A stretch of 64,000 nt of DNA from Steinernema hermaphroditum (lineage: Eukaryota > Nematoda > Chromadorea > Rhabditida > Steinernematidae), in NCBI GenBank assembly GCA_030435675.1, contig CM059625.1:8742001-8806000 (forward strand), written 5' to 3'. The translations under genes were made by a program, and so were the position numbers. This document shows, piece by piece, positions 12,425-23,400 of this stretch (position 1 is the stretch's first letter; every line of letters begins with the position of its first letter). The notes beneath the pieces are model-generated. The model did no database searches. It was not told the origin of the DNA and saw only the letters and a program-made list of their open reading frames with translations.

Positions 12425-12674
12425 GGCGGCCAGTACGGCTCAGCATATGAGTGGAGGCGAAATATGACTAGAGAGCAACAAGGGAGAGGTGAACCAAGTC
12501 GAGCGTTAACGTCTCAGCTGACTTCCGGTTCCCTCTCTCCATAAGGAGGTCAAATCCCCTTATTTCTTTTCTTCCTATAAATGATTTTCACAACAAATTG
12601 ATGTAACAGATTTGTTTGATCAACTTGATTCATGATAATTAGATAATTACAGCTATTTATGTATTTTTGTTAGT
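12425..12674. other. intergenic, upstream of TRPV gene
   Basis: Contains the 5' flank of the TRPV gene. The only structure I notice is a short hairpin near 12540-12565 (ATAAGGAG ... CCCCTTAT). No gene is seen. Confidence 0.4.
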
Positions 12675-13083
12675 GTATGGTGTCCCCCGGAAGCCGTAGT
12701 CCCACCACCGCTGAGAGCAAGATGTCCGACGCCAGGAATCCCGCTGCGTGAGAAGTCGTCCTGAATGTCGCCGACGCCCTGAGGGCGCCACCACCATCGA
12801 AGACCCAACTCCCGGACCACGGACTCCTCTCTACGAAGCAGATGCGATCTCAGAAGCGTCCGCTGTGCCGCAAACGCCCGCGAAGAAGATGTTCCGTCGC
12901 TATTTCCGAAGTTTCGCCGATTCCGAGATGCCCCGTGAAGCGCGCCGTCTACGACCGGTTCGACACTACCGCTACGCCAGGGATGAAGCCTGCAGCAATG
13001 AGACATCCTCTGTTTGTTTTCGATGTCATGCAAGGCGAAAAACCTTTGATTCGGGAAATAAAGTAAAGTAAAGTATGGTGTCC
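12675..13083 (+). mobile_element. GC-rich insertion with 11-bp direct repeats, possible SINE or retrocopy
   Basis: The 11-mer GTATGGTGTCC occurs at 12675-12685 and again at 13073-13083. It flanks about 387 bp that are clearly more GC-rich than the DNA on either side. The right end of the insert is an A-rich simple tail of AAAGT units next to the second repeat. This layout matches target-primed retroposition with a target-site duplication. A B-box-like GTTCGACAC lies near 12958, but I see no convincing A box. The insert also carries open frames in two registers of the + strand (12748-13071 and 12842-13066) with no recognised homology, so a retroposed mRNA fragment is equally possible. The orientation follows the A-rich tail. 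Confidence 0.4.
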
Positions 13084-13577
13084 AGCTTTTAAAGCGGCCT
13101 GTAAGTATAGTACTTTGTGGATACTGTAGCAACGAATATAATGAGCAATTGCAAGCATCAGCGCAGGGTTCTGTGCTTCATTTATTCAGTGACGTGTTGT
13201 CTCATCTATCTTATATTTAATATTTCTACTGGCTATGTCTTTTTTAATTAGGCGCAGGAAAAAGCTAGAAAAAGACACCTCTTGGCACCGCCCACTGGTC
13301 TCGAGACGACGGTCCTTGGTGGCTCCACTTCGGGTACGATTAGATTGCGCGGTTTGCATTGTTCGGACTTTTCTTCTATCTTATCACAATTGCGCAAATG
13401 CTAGAAATGTGTAAATATGTCGTGTGAATACTCTGGATTTCTTCCTGGGAAATATTCGATTCGCCAGTTGGAGAGCTCTGCCTAACGGAGAGTCGGTAGA
13501 AAGTATTTTGCATTGAGTGTTTTTGTGTTCACAAATTGTTTTCCCGATTTACTTTAACACACTCGAGAATTTCAGAT
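13084..13577. other. intergenic upstream of FAM32A
   Basis: AT-rich, with no gene recognised. It ends in GAATTTCAG at 13575, just ahead of the FAM32A ATG; this is a likely trans-splice acceptor. Confidence 0.4.
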
Positions 13578-13922
13578 ATGTCAGCGAAAGAAGACGTGAT
13601 TAGTGGCGGCCTTAAACTGAAAAAGGGAGGCATTTCAAAAAAGAAGAAGAAGGACAAACTGGACGTGCGACAGATTGACATCACCATCAAGAAAGATGAT
13701 AAAATTCGAAAAACGCCAGCTGAGCTGGCCTTTGAGAAGAGGCAACGCGAAACAGCGGTAGGTCGTTAAGATACCTACATTTCGTACAACTAGATGCATC
13801 AGGTTGAACGTCTTTCGAAGAAAGCAGCCGTTAGCCACCGTGAGAAAGTCGAAAAGTTCAATCAACAAATGGAAGAAATGACAGAATTCAACGATATTCC
13901 AAAGGTTTCTTGGACCAAGTAA
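13578..13922 (+). CDS. FAM32A: FAM32A-like protein
   Basis: Small basic nuclear protein; the human orthologue is a late-stage spliceosome factor whose C terminus reaches the active site during exon ligation. Exon 1 is 13578-13757 and exon 2 most likely 13803-13922. The product begins MSAKEDVISGGLKLKKGGIS followed by a Lys-rich run, then KTPAELAFEKRQRE. It ends NDIPKVSWTK, the family hallmark. Two acceptors keep frame (after 13793 or 13802); the second gives a 45-nt intron and the better family fit. ATG follows TTTCAG by two bases. The NFRKB gene starts 173 bp after the stop on the same strand. Confidence 0.9.
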
Positions 13923-14083
13923 CTTGTACATAATCACTTCTCTATCGCGTGTCTCATTTCTTGATTTATACTTGTCCACATAAAATATTCTGTCAAGAGA
14001 GGCTGGAACTTGCATGTATCTGTTGAACGGATTGCCGTCATCATGTTTGCTGTCCTGGCGTAGATCGCCTTTAACGGAAACCC

Positions 14084-14095
14084 TTCTGTTGCAGG
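14084..14095 (+). promoter_or_regulatory. probable spliced-leader acceptor ahead of NFRKB
   Basis: CTTCTGTTGCAG is followed after one G by the NFRKB ATG at 14096. There is no paired donor in the 173-bp gap after FAM32A, so trans-splicing of a downstream operon gene is the simplest reading. Confidence 0.45.
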
Positions 14096-16807
14096 ATGCA
14101 GGAAACTTCTCCCGATGAAGAGAAGTCGCCGAAAACAGAAAACGACATCGCCCATAACTCAGAGGAAGAGGCGACGTCCTCTGAGCAAGTGAACGATGTT
14201 GCAACAACGAGCAGTGCCTCGTCTTCCTCCCCAGAAAACGCTGCAACATCGAGAGGGCAGCTTGAACATGAATGTTCAGAAACTGCCGATCGAACCGGAG
14301 CCAACGATATGGTACAGTCAACAAAAGTGGCTGTAATCGCTGCTGCACTGAATTCTTTGGACGCAATGTCATCAGCTGAAGCCATGGAACACTCAGACAC
14401 CTTGGTTTTACCCAGCGAACAACAAAACAATGGAAACGGTTGGTGTTTGTGATTGTGGTCATTGTGGTCAGCCAGCAGAAATTTATGTGTAAAGGAAATT
14501 GATTTCGGGTTATCACTTCGGATATTCTTAGAGCGATGACCTAGCAGTATTACTAGCGGAATAGACAGTACTGTAAAAATACGCCTTTTACCTAGAAAGC
14601 ATCCAATGCTGATAACAAAAGCGATGCTTTTCGCATAAAGTGAGGATCATTAATTAAAATTTGAAAAAATAAGTATCTTTATATTGGTAGAACAGGTCGT
14701 CGCGAACGACATTAAGCCCTTCGTGTATGTTTTCAAAAATTGTGGCGAAACGTCCTCCTACCATCGTATTCCAGGCGAAGCAAAAGAAAATCACTGGTCA
14801 AACTCTTCGCCAAGTAACTCAGCGGAACCCGAGGAGAGGAAGATTAAAGTGGAGGAGTGTGCTGCCGACACCTCCGCCCATTCGGACTCCAACAGTTTGG
14901 AGGGCCCTCCGATAGTCAGCGGGTCCACATGCAACGTGAAAGAAGAAGCTCAGACAACAACAGACGATATGGGTGTCGACAGTACAAACTCTGCCATGAT
15001 TTCTGCCCTTGTCGCTCCTTCGACATCTGACGTCAGGGAAGCAGAATGCGCTCAGCCTAATGGCTACAGAAGTCCTACGACCGCAGCGACACCGGGAGAG
15101 CAAAATGCAGTGCCGTCTTGCTCGTCAGCCGAACCGACCTCTACGGTGAACCTGGTAAATGGAGAACGAAGTGGCGCCGCCAGCGTTGAGGAGCCTTCTT
15201 CGTCTACATCACCAAAAATAACAATGCCGATGACAAGGCTATGTCTAGCTGGTGATAGCATTCACATTCCATCAGATCTTTGTGAAGATGTGAGCTTTTT
15301 TTACACTATCCATATTGTGACACAAAAATTCAGGAGGAACTGTTACGAAGTGTCCTGTCAGTGGAGACCTTCAAAAGCCTACCTGAAGAAAAACAAGCTG
15401 CCCTAAAGGTAACGAAGGAGAACGCAACACAAATGACTATTTTGACCATATGTGTTATTTTAGAAATTATTGCCTAAATATGAAGGAAGTGATGACGACT
15501 TGGAGAAGATCTTAAAGTGTGCCGTCACAGACGACGAATTTTTCTGCTTTGGAAACACAGTGTCAAAATTATTTTACAAGTTGGAATGTATGGCGATAGT
15601 CCATAAGCTTTCGTTGATTTTCCTGCTTTAGGTAATTGGTTCTCACCTGACCGACCTTGCGAGGAGCTCCAATTAAGAGATAATCGCAGAGTAATGTACG
15701 ATCATTTTCATCGGCATTATTACATTTCCATGTTAAGAAAGCTGCTTGTTTCTCGACACGTAAGAATACGTCTTTTTTATTCGCTCAACACAGATTTCAG
15801 CGAATTTTGGAGAAGGTGGGAGAGTTAAGTGCTTCGGAAGAAGGAGAAGTGCGACTCAAGACGAACTCTGGCTTCCTCAAAAGGCGTCACATGGTCGACC
15901 GCTTGCAAGATCGGGCGAAAAGGCGATGCCAAGTGTAAGCGTTCTGAACTAGTGTTATATAGAAAATGTAGGCATTTATGCAGAATGTTCAACAACGTCC
16001 GCGAGCAGGTAGGAGAGTCGGATCTCTCATCCGATGATGAAGGTAAGACAAGCTGATCAGAGACAGTCCTCTATTCTAGTGGCTTCAGATGACGGATATT
16101 TGAAAACTAAGTTCACTCCTAACAATAACGGAAAACAGACGGGAAAGAGCACATTAAACTCAACCGAGCTGGCTGGTAAGTCATTTATATCTTCAGTTAC
16201 TATGGTTTCTTTCTAAGCTCATTTAGACATAGATTTGCATCAGCCGTTGAGTTTAGGTAGCCCGATCAATATGATTGAGGAATACATTCGTCTCAGAGAA
16301 AAGGAGCCGGTAATTTGCCCACGTTTGAGTCGGAAATGGTTTTTGCTTGAATTATAGGATTGTATGAGTTTGGACATTTCGGACATTGCCGTCGATGAAG
16401 TCTACGAACGTTCGGGAGTTTCGATTATTTCTGAGCGCAATTTTGCGACGATGGTGCGGAAGCGTCGTCAAGCTGAAGAGGAAAAGTGCGAGGCGGACAG
16501 CTCCACCGACGTCAGAACAAACGGGCATTGCTCAAACCACTCCGGAGCACCAAATACTCCTCGTTCGCATTCTGCAGAAGATGATGAAGAAGCGGACATC
16601 GGCGTCAACAACGTGGATCACGACAGAAACCACAATTCAACTGATGATCTGCCCGACACATCCTCAGCGTTGCCGTTGAACGGCATACATTCGGATGCTT
16701 CAGACGAAGAAGAAGATGACGAAGACGCACAGTTCGAAGAATCCCTCAGGAGGGAGGAAGAAGCTAATAATCTCAGTGCCGGAGCTCACAGTCCTACACC
16801 GTCTTAA
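14096..16807 (+). CDS. NFRKB: NFRKB-like INO80 complex subunit (DEUBAD)
   Basis: Subunit G of the INO80 chromatin remodeller; its DEUBAD domain binds and restrains the deubiquitinase UCH37. A long low-complexity Ser/Glu-rich N terminus (14096 to about 15240, one intron of roughly 330 nt from 14440) precedes the recognisable core IPSDLCED, EELLRSVLSVETFKSLPEEK, FCFGNTVSKLFYKLE, NWFSPDRP and YYISMLRKLLVSR. The block FNNVREQVGESDLSSDDE then parallels the vertebrate REVKEECGDTALSSDEED motif. Later exons give PLSLGSPINMIEEYIRLREKEP and an acidic C terminus ending SPTPS, with the stop at 16805-16807. It lacks the long C-terminal winged-helix and tail of vertebrate NFRKB, so it is shorter than human. 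The N-terminal extension is longer than usual. Probably second gene of an operon with FAM32A. Confidence 0.8.
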
Positions 16808-16917
16808 CATTGCAGTCGTCGAAGAAAGCTGTGCCTTTCAGTGGCCATAATTTCGTTTGGTATTACCTATTGTGGGCCCCGAAAAGCGGGTGATAAATTG
16901 ATGCACAATTAGAAATT

Positions 16918-16923
16918 AATAAA
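16918..16923 (+). terminator. poly(A) signal of NFRKB
   Basis: AATAAA lies 110 nt after the NFRKB stop in AT-rich sequence. Confidence 0.55.
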
Positions 16924-17583
16924 CAGATCTCAATTAATTTTCGCTGTGTGGGGTTATTACTGTTGGATCGCTTTCGCTCATACTGCTAATTGGATGCGGG
17001 ACAATGCGCACTGGGATGGGTTGCAACACATTTCCAAATTAAACGCTGTGTTGTTTTCCACTGTCTATCCGTGGCCGTCGCAGAGCGCTGACGTTGGCGA
17101 GCATGCATGTACTGCGAATGCGCCTGGGGCAGACGTAGTCAATACAATACGAGAAATACGACTCTTTCGGGAATGTTCCGGCTTAACGTGGCCCCAGATA
17201 AACAGCAGTCACACCGTTACTATTGTCACTGTCTCGTACGGCCTTTTACAGCAGCCAGGATATTTTGAAATGATTTATTATAAAGGCAATTATTTGCGCA
17301 TTCAAGGCGCCCTCTCTATGAGGTGTTCTCTAAGGTCACTCGACATTTCCTAACTTCATGGTGAGGAAACTAGTTTTCACGAACGCTAGTCGCGTTGATA
17401 TGATTAAACAGCGATAACGGAGTCACCCACCGACGTGACTTATTCTTTGCTTATTCTGTGCGCGTTGCCTGACGACGGATAATGCGGCCAAGTTTTTTTC
17501 GCGACCGTCACTTTTATGCATATAAAGCGAGATCCTGAAATCCTCAATGCTTATATTGCAGGCAATCCATCAAAATGTATTAG
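16924..17583 (+). other. intergenic and 5' leader of GlcNAc-transferase II
   Basis: No coding region is recognised. A TATA-like CATATAAAG lies at 17519-17527. TTATATTGCAG ends at 17561 and could accept a spliced leader. A two-codon upstream ORF, ATG TAT TAG, occupies 17575-17583 and abuts the main start codon. Confidence 0.45.
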
Positions 17584-19323
17584 ATGATCAGTCGACGCAA
17601 ATTTATGCGTTTATTCAACGCCATTATCGTCTTGTCGTTTGTGAGTGACATTCGATATGCTCAACTTACTACAGTTTACAGATTGGACTGATAGTGGTGT
17701 TCATACAGAAGCCATACCTCCCACAAAGTAATGTGGTGGATGCAGGACAGCCGTACATTGAAGAGCAACATACTGGATCGCATGCCGACAACTGGGCATT
17801 CTCAAAACTTCTGCCATCTGAAGTTTCGTTGAATGAATCGATTAACGGCAATTTGCTTCACACACTGTACGCGAACGTCTCCGCCTCCAATGTTTCCGCG
17901 CACGGCTCTCCCCTTTCTTCGGAGCAAATTTTGTCTTCGGTCAATTTTTTGAACGACAACCATGAGGTCCTCAACATTGATGTTTTTGGTCCAGTTAGCA
18001 ATGTCAAGAACGTCATCGTGGTTCAGGTATGTTGGGTTGAATATGGTGATGCCCATTGAGCTGTTCTAGGTTCATTCGAGAATTGAGTATCTCCGTTATC
18101 TCATTGACACATTGAGTAAAGCAAAGGGAATCGAAGAGACTCTCCTCATTTTCAGCCACGATCTGAGCTCGTTAGCCATCAACGACCTGGTACGGTCAAT
18201 TCGATTTTGCAGAGTAAGACCATAACCTTAATGCTACTGTATCGAATGTGATACATTTCAGGTAATTCAAATTTTCTATCCATACAACATTCAAATATTC
18301 GCGACAGTCTATCCCGGTCAAGATCCCAATGACTGTCCTGAGAAAATTGGGAAGGTCGCGTACGTTCACCATCGCGTGATTTCTTTATTAGTTAATTGAA
18401 TTTAGCGCCGAAAAAGTCGGCTGCAAAAACTGGCGACACCCCGACAAATATGGAAACTACCGTGTTGCAAAGTTAACTCAGATTAAGCATCACTGGTGGT
18501 GGAAGGTATCGCAAGCATCCTCACTCACCAGTACATTCCATTTAGGTCAACTATGTGTTCGATGGCATACTAAAGAAATACGGGTTGAAATCGTATGTCA
18601 TCCTTCTTGAGGAAGACCATTATGTGTCTCCAGATTTTCTTCATGTGCTGAACATGCTCATCGAAAATAGAGAAAAGTGAGTTTGTTCACAATTGCCACT
18701 GCCACTCTGCACCCTTTAGGTATTGTCCCACTTGTGAAGTGCTGAGTCTAGGTTTCTACCTCAAAAACTACAAAACATATCATGCCGACATTGATAAGCT
18801 GGGCGTTCATCCTTGGTTTTCAAGCAAACATAACATGGGGATGGCGATCAACCTAGACACTTGGGAGACGATCCGTAACTGCTCTCAGGCAAGTGACGAC
18901 TGCATGCTATTTCTAAATAATTCCAATTCAATTTAGATGTTTTGTTCCTATGATGACTATAATTGGGACTGGTCTCTGCTCCAAGTAAGCCTCAAGTGTA
19001 TGGCAAGGAAAATGCGAGTCATATTTACCAAAGCGCCTCGGGTACTTCACGTTGGAGATTGTGGTGTGCATACTCATCGCTGTGCCGTTCATAACGCTGC
19101 CGAAGCTGCCAGGTACGACCGATACCACTGATCCTAAACATGTGCTTTTTTGTTTAGGCAGTTGTTCGATCAAGTACGCGAATCACTTTTTCCGACTGTG
19201 ATGACTGTCAAAGAGACATCGCGGCGAATGCTGAAGCCCTCAAAACCGAACGGAGGATGGGGTGACGTTCGAGACCACGAACTGTGCCTTAAGAATTCGT
19301 ATCCATATGGAAGCAACTTGTAA
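17584..19323 (+). CDS. gly-20: alpha-1,6-mannosyl-glycoprotein 2-beta-N-acetylglucosaminyltransferase (GnT-II)
   Basis: Golgi type II membrane enzyme that adds GlcNAc to the alpha-1,6 arm mannose, converting hybrid to complex N-glycans. The N terminus has a short basic cytosolic tail (MISRRKFMR) and a signal anchor LFNAIIVLSFIGLIVVFI split by an intron. A stem region with several N-x-S/T sites follows. Catalytic-domain marks are VQVHSRIEYLRYLIDTLSKA, LLIFSHD, KHHWWWK, VILLEEDHYVSPDF (the metal-binding acidic motif), then CPTCEVLSLGFY, CSYDDYNWDWSL, RVLHVGDCGVH and GGWGDVRDHELC. All are collinear with MGAT2/GLY-20. Introns are near 50 nt. The stop at 19321-19323 follows NSYPYGSNL. The start is directly preceded by a minimal uORF. 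Confidence 0.93.
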
Positions 19324-19518
19324 ACAAGTATTGTCCGTAGAAGGTGTGAAGATCTCTCGATTTATATCGGTATAAATTTATAGTTTTCTAACAGAAATCT
19401 ACTGAGGTATTTCCGTTTCCATCTCATCGATGCCTAAGTTGTTGTTCACTCGCTAGCGGATATGATTGTTTATCCTGCTATCCGATTGTCAGACGACAAA
19501 TGTCAATAAGCGTATCGT

Positions 19519-19524
19519 AAATAA
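19519..19524 (+). terminator. poly(A) signal of GlcNAc-transferase II
   Basis: AATAAA lies 195 nt after the stop codon; no closer canonical signal is seen. Confidence 0.5.
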
Positions 19525-20449
19525 ACCTTTCAAGAAACGTTTTCGTAGAGAACGTTTTGCGGAGTAATTTTGTTCATAGACAAACGCTTGTATTGGCCTT
19601 GAGTAGAAAGAAGTGAAGGTGAAAAGTCGTGGTAAAACATTTCACTTTTGCAGGCTGTTCACGTTCCTTAGCGCTCGAAATTTACTCATTTCGCACCCAC
19701 AATATCGCGACATGCACAATTTGGTCAGCGAGCACTTGCTGTGATTGCGAACACCATCCCTTCCATTTTATAGCGCATAACTTCTCCCGGTTTAGTTACT
19801 TCTGGTTCCATCTTTTCGCGAACTTGTTTCCGATGTGCTCTGTCCGATCGCTTTCGTCCTTCTTTGACGTAAAAGTCAAGTAATGCTGCAGCTATTTATA
19901 GTTGCTTCGATCCTTTTTGCGCACTTTGGTCATTTGTAATAATATTTTCCAACAAGGTATAACAGCGGGTAAGCGGTTATTCGTTTTTAACGACGCATAT
20001 CACAGTGCAGCATGTGTTCAGGAAACCGCCATGTTTGTTATAGGGTAACGGCAGTTAGGTGCCGTAAACCAGAAAGACGGACAGAGCAGCGCCGCGGCGT
20101 TGCTCTCTCAGTTTGTGAATCAATGCGCCCCGGCGATGGAACAACCAGAGCGATGTTTTCGTGACCACCGTTGGATCACTCTTCAGTGTCGTGCGCTCCA
20201 ACCGATCTTCCGATTACACGCATCCCTGCTCTATGTTTATTCCTTTGTTTGGGTGTAGCTGCCATCGAATCGTTACAGCACTTACGAAATCTTTGGGGGC
20301 TATGTTGTTTCTTCTGAACGTGCTGCTTAAAGTGATCGCAGTTGAGCTGAATCCCACAATTCGCGGATATTATGTTTACATTGACCGTAAATATGTGTTC
20401 GTGAAATTCTTCCAGTTGACTTGCGAAATAATCTTGATGACTTCTTATC
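19525..20449. other. intergenic, upstream of trehalose-phosphate synthase
   Basis: No gene recognised. Open frames near 20160-20510 on both strands overlap each other and show no homology. The stretch includes a GC-rich patch near 20090-20150. It ends at the trehalose-phosphate synthase start. Confidence 0.45.
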
Positions 20450-23400
20450 ATGGCTGAGAAATCGACAGAAAAATCCGACGGGCTCGAAGACAAACAAGAA
20501 GGGGTCAACTGGACATGTGAAGATGAAGGAAGCGACCATCACCCAGTGGAGGGAGGCGGCAAACCATTCCAACGACCACTTGTGGGCAAGGTGGACATAA
20601 ACGAGCACATACAGAGAGCTCGCAAAGTAAGCTGAAGGAATGGAGATCATGGTGACTACGATGTAATTACAGGAATTGACTCAAATTTTAGAGAAACTGG
20701 AAGAACCCTTGCCCAGTTCAACAGATATCGAACAGTTCCTCTTCGAATGCTCTCGGAATCTGTGTCAACGCTGGAAGGCACGTGACAAATTCTCGGAGAT
20801 AGCCCTCAAGGTAAAGCACATCTAGGGGTTGTTAAAATGAAGAGTTTCAGGGGTTGCTCATTGTTCTGGAGTTTTGTCTCATGTTTACCATGCAGCATGA
20901 TGCGTCATTTGATCGTTTCCTCACAATCCTCGGTTACAATACGGTAGCCTTCTGGCGTGTAGCTGTCCCACAAATATACGATTCCGATCTTTCAAGTGGA
21001 ACTCACTATCGGGATGCGCTGCTCTTCTCCCTGGCGCTGTATGATGTGAACAACAGCAAAAATCGGCTTCGGTTGGCCATTACTGCAGCACTACAAGAAT
21101 TGCGCCCTCTTTTAGAGAACTATATGCCGCTGTACCTGGTGTGCGCCAAAGTATGCTCGGTGTCCACGCCAAGCGATTTGGTGAAAAGTACAGACATATA
21201 CAAATCTCGCGCAGTCGCACAAGTTCTCGGATGTCAAGCGTTCGAGGTTCAAGTGAAGATCTACTTGCTTTGGATAATGAAAGTGCACAAGACACTGTCA
21301 GTGCCGTAGCTGAGGCCTTAGCAGCTGGGGGTTTGGCTGACACGACACACCACAAGGCAAGTGCATTCGACAAAACACCAAGCGATGAAATAAGTTGACG
21401 TGCTTATGTCTGAATTTGCAGCAACGTGTCATCAATGTGTCCAACGCCCCTCCCGTGTCTGTCTCCCGAAAAGGAAGTGGTTGCTGGGAAATCAAGCAAG
21501 GGAGCGGAGGACTTGTTGCATGCGTTGATCCTGTCATGTCCGGAGACAAAGAAAACATCTGGCTAGCAAATTTGGGATTCAATCCGTCGCACAACGACTA
21601 TGAGGTCGGGTTCTTTTGGCCAGCGAGGTCAAACATTCACAGACCACTTCAGGATAAAATGCACTCCTCAACAAATTCGCTTGGATTGCCTCTGATAAAA
21701 CGTGCGGGAGCCGGAGAAATCTTTCACGTTCTCGAGGAAGATAGAAACAAGGGCGACGAAAACCCCGGCAGAATCGATGTTGAGTGAGTGTATTCTGGGT
21801 CTTTCTTTCGACAACTTCAACGTTCCAGGCGTGATATGTCGCTGTTGAGTGTTTTGCACGATTATAACAAAACGAATTATCAGTTGAATCCGGTTATTGT
21901 TTCGCAGGACGACTACAATGCCTACTACGGTGGAATAAGCAACGGACTCCTTTGGCCAGCGCTTCACAACTTATCCGAGTATATTGTGGCCATCTATGAC
22001 ACACCACATGTAAACATTCAACTAACGTAGCCGACTTCATTTATTATGCTTAGATTTTGCGCGAACATTGGTGCGCCTATGTTCGAGTGAACTATCAGTT
22101 CGCTTTGAACGCCGTGCGGAACAGTCGTCCCCAGGATTTCATCTGGATACACGATTACCACCTTATGCTTACTGGTCAATTAATGCGCAGCCTGGATAGC
22201 AACTTGGAGGTGGGATTCTTCCTCCACATTCCATTCCAACCACCTGACAACTGGATGACCAAGTATCGACTTGTGGCGGAGCCTATCCTCCGTGCAATTT
22301 TACGATTCACAAAGGTGTTAAACGTTGCACTATTGAACCCCATCAGAAATCTTTTAGGTTGGATTTCAAACTCATAGGGACCGCGAAAAGTACGTCCAAC
22401 TGGTTAGGAAGTATGTCGCCAGAGTTCGCATTCGCTTTGAAGCCAACGTTGACATCTACACGATAACTCATGAGGTATTCCTGTCGGACGGCTGTACCTG
22501 AATATAAGTGTTTGAGGGGTGGACGTGTTCGCTTGGAGTATTCCCTGTTTCTATCAAGAACGAAGACTTCCTGCAGATCGCCAGAGATCCTCAGACGGCG
22601 ATTATGGCCGACGAGATCCGCAAAAATGCATGTAGAGACCATGGAGCTCTTGTTTATTCTAATTTCAATGACATTTCAGTTGCTAGCTAACAGCCTATCG
22701 GGTGGCTGCATCTTTTTCTCAGTCGAGCGTTTTGACTACACAAAAGGAATATACGAGAAGCTCAAGGCTTGGAGGAACTTCTTCAATAAGTATCCCGAGC
22801 GCATCGGGAGAGACGTTCTTTTCCAGGTCGCAGTCACAAACCGCAGATCCGTCGAATCGTACCGACATTATCAAGATGCTTGTGTGGCGCTGGCAAACGA
22901 TATCAATGAACAAATCAGATGTCCCGAGAAACCTGACTGGAGACCACTTAAGTTTGAAACAGACGGTATGTATTGACTCTGTAGCGATTATGTTTGCGCT
23001 ACATACAGGACTGCCTCGACCCAAGCTAATTGCTCATTACCTTGCAATGGATGTGGGTGTTGTCACTCCGAGGAAGGATGGCATGAATCTGGTCGCTAAA
23101 GAGATGATGATATGTAATCCTTCGGCAGCACTGATGCTCTCGACCGGAGCCGGAACGGAAGTGCAGCTAGGCAATGCCGGATTTTACCAGAATGAACAGC
23201 AGTGCTACTTCAGAATTGAGGAACTAGGAGACGTTGAGGTAATGGTGGAATCTGTTTTGATCTTTACTAAACATTACATTGCAGACGTTTTCGGACACAT
23301 TCTACAGAGCAGCAACTGAAACCGAGGATGTCCGAAGGGACCACGGCGCAAGGCTAAACGCGTTCTTGATGAGTCACGACATCGACGAATGGAGCTCTGC

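Noticed and set aside
12653..13132. 160-codon minus-strand frame
   Set aside because: It is antisense to the GC-rich insertion, extends beyond its borders, and has no homology; a composition effect is likely.
13635..14516. 293-codon minus-strand open frame
   Set aside because: It is antisense to the FAM32A and NFRKB exons and contains no domain; a shadow of low-complexity coding sequence.
21151..21173. Apparent 23-nt intron in the trehalose-phosphate synthase gene
   Set aside because: A different intron, 21072-21115, restores the family text RELYAAVPGVRQSMLGVHAK, so the tiny intron is not needed.
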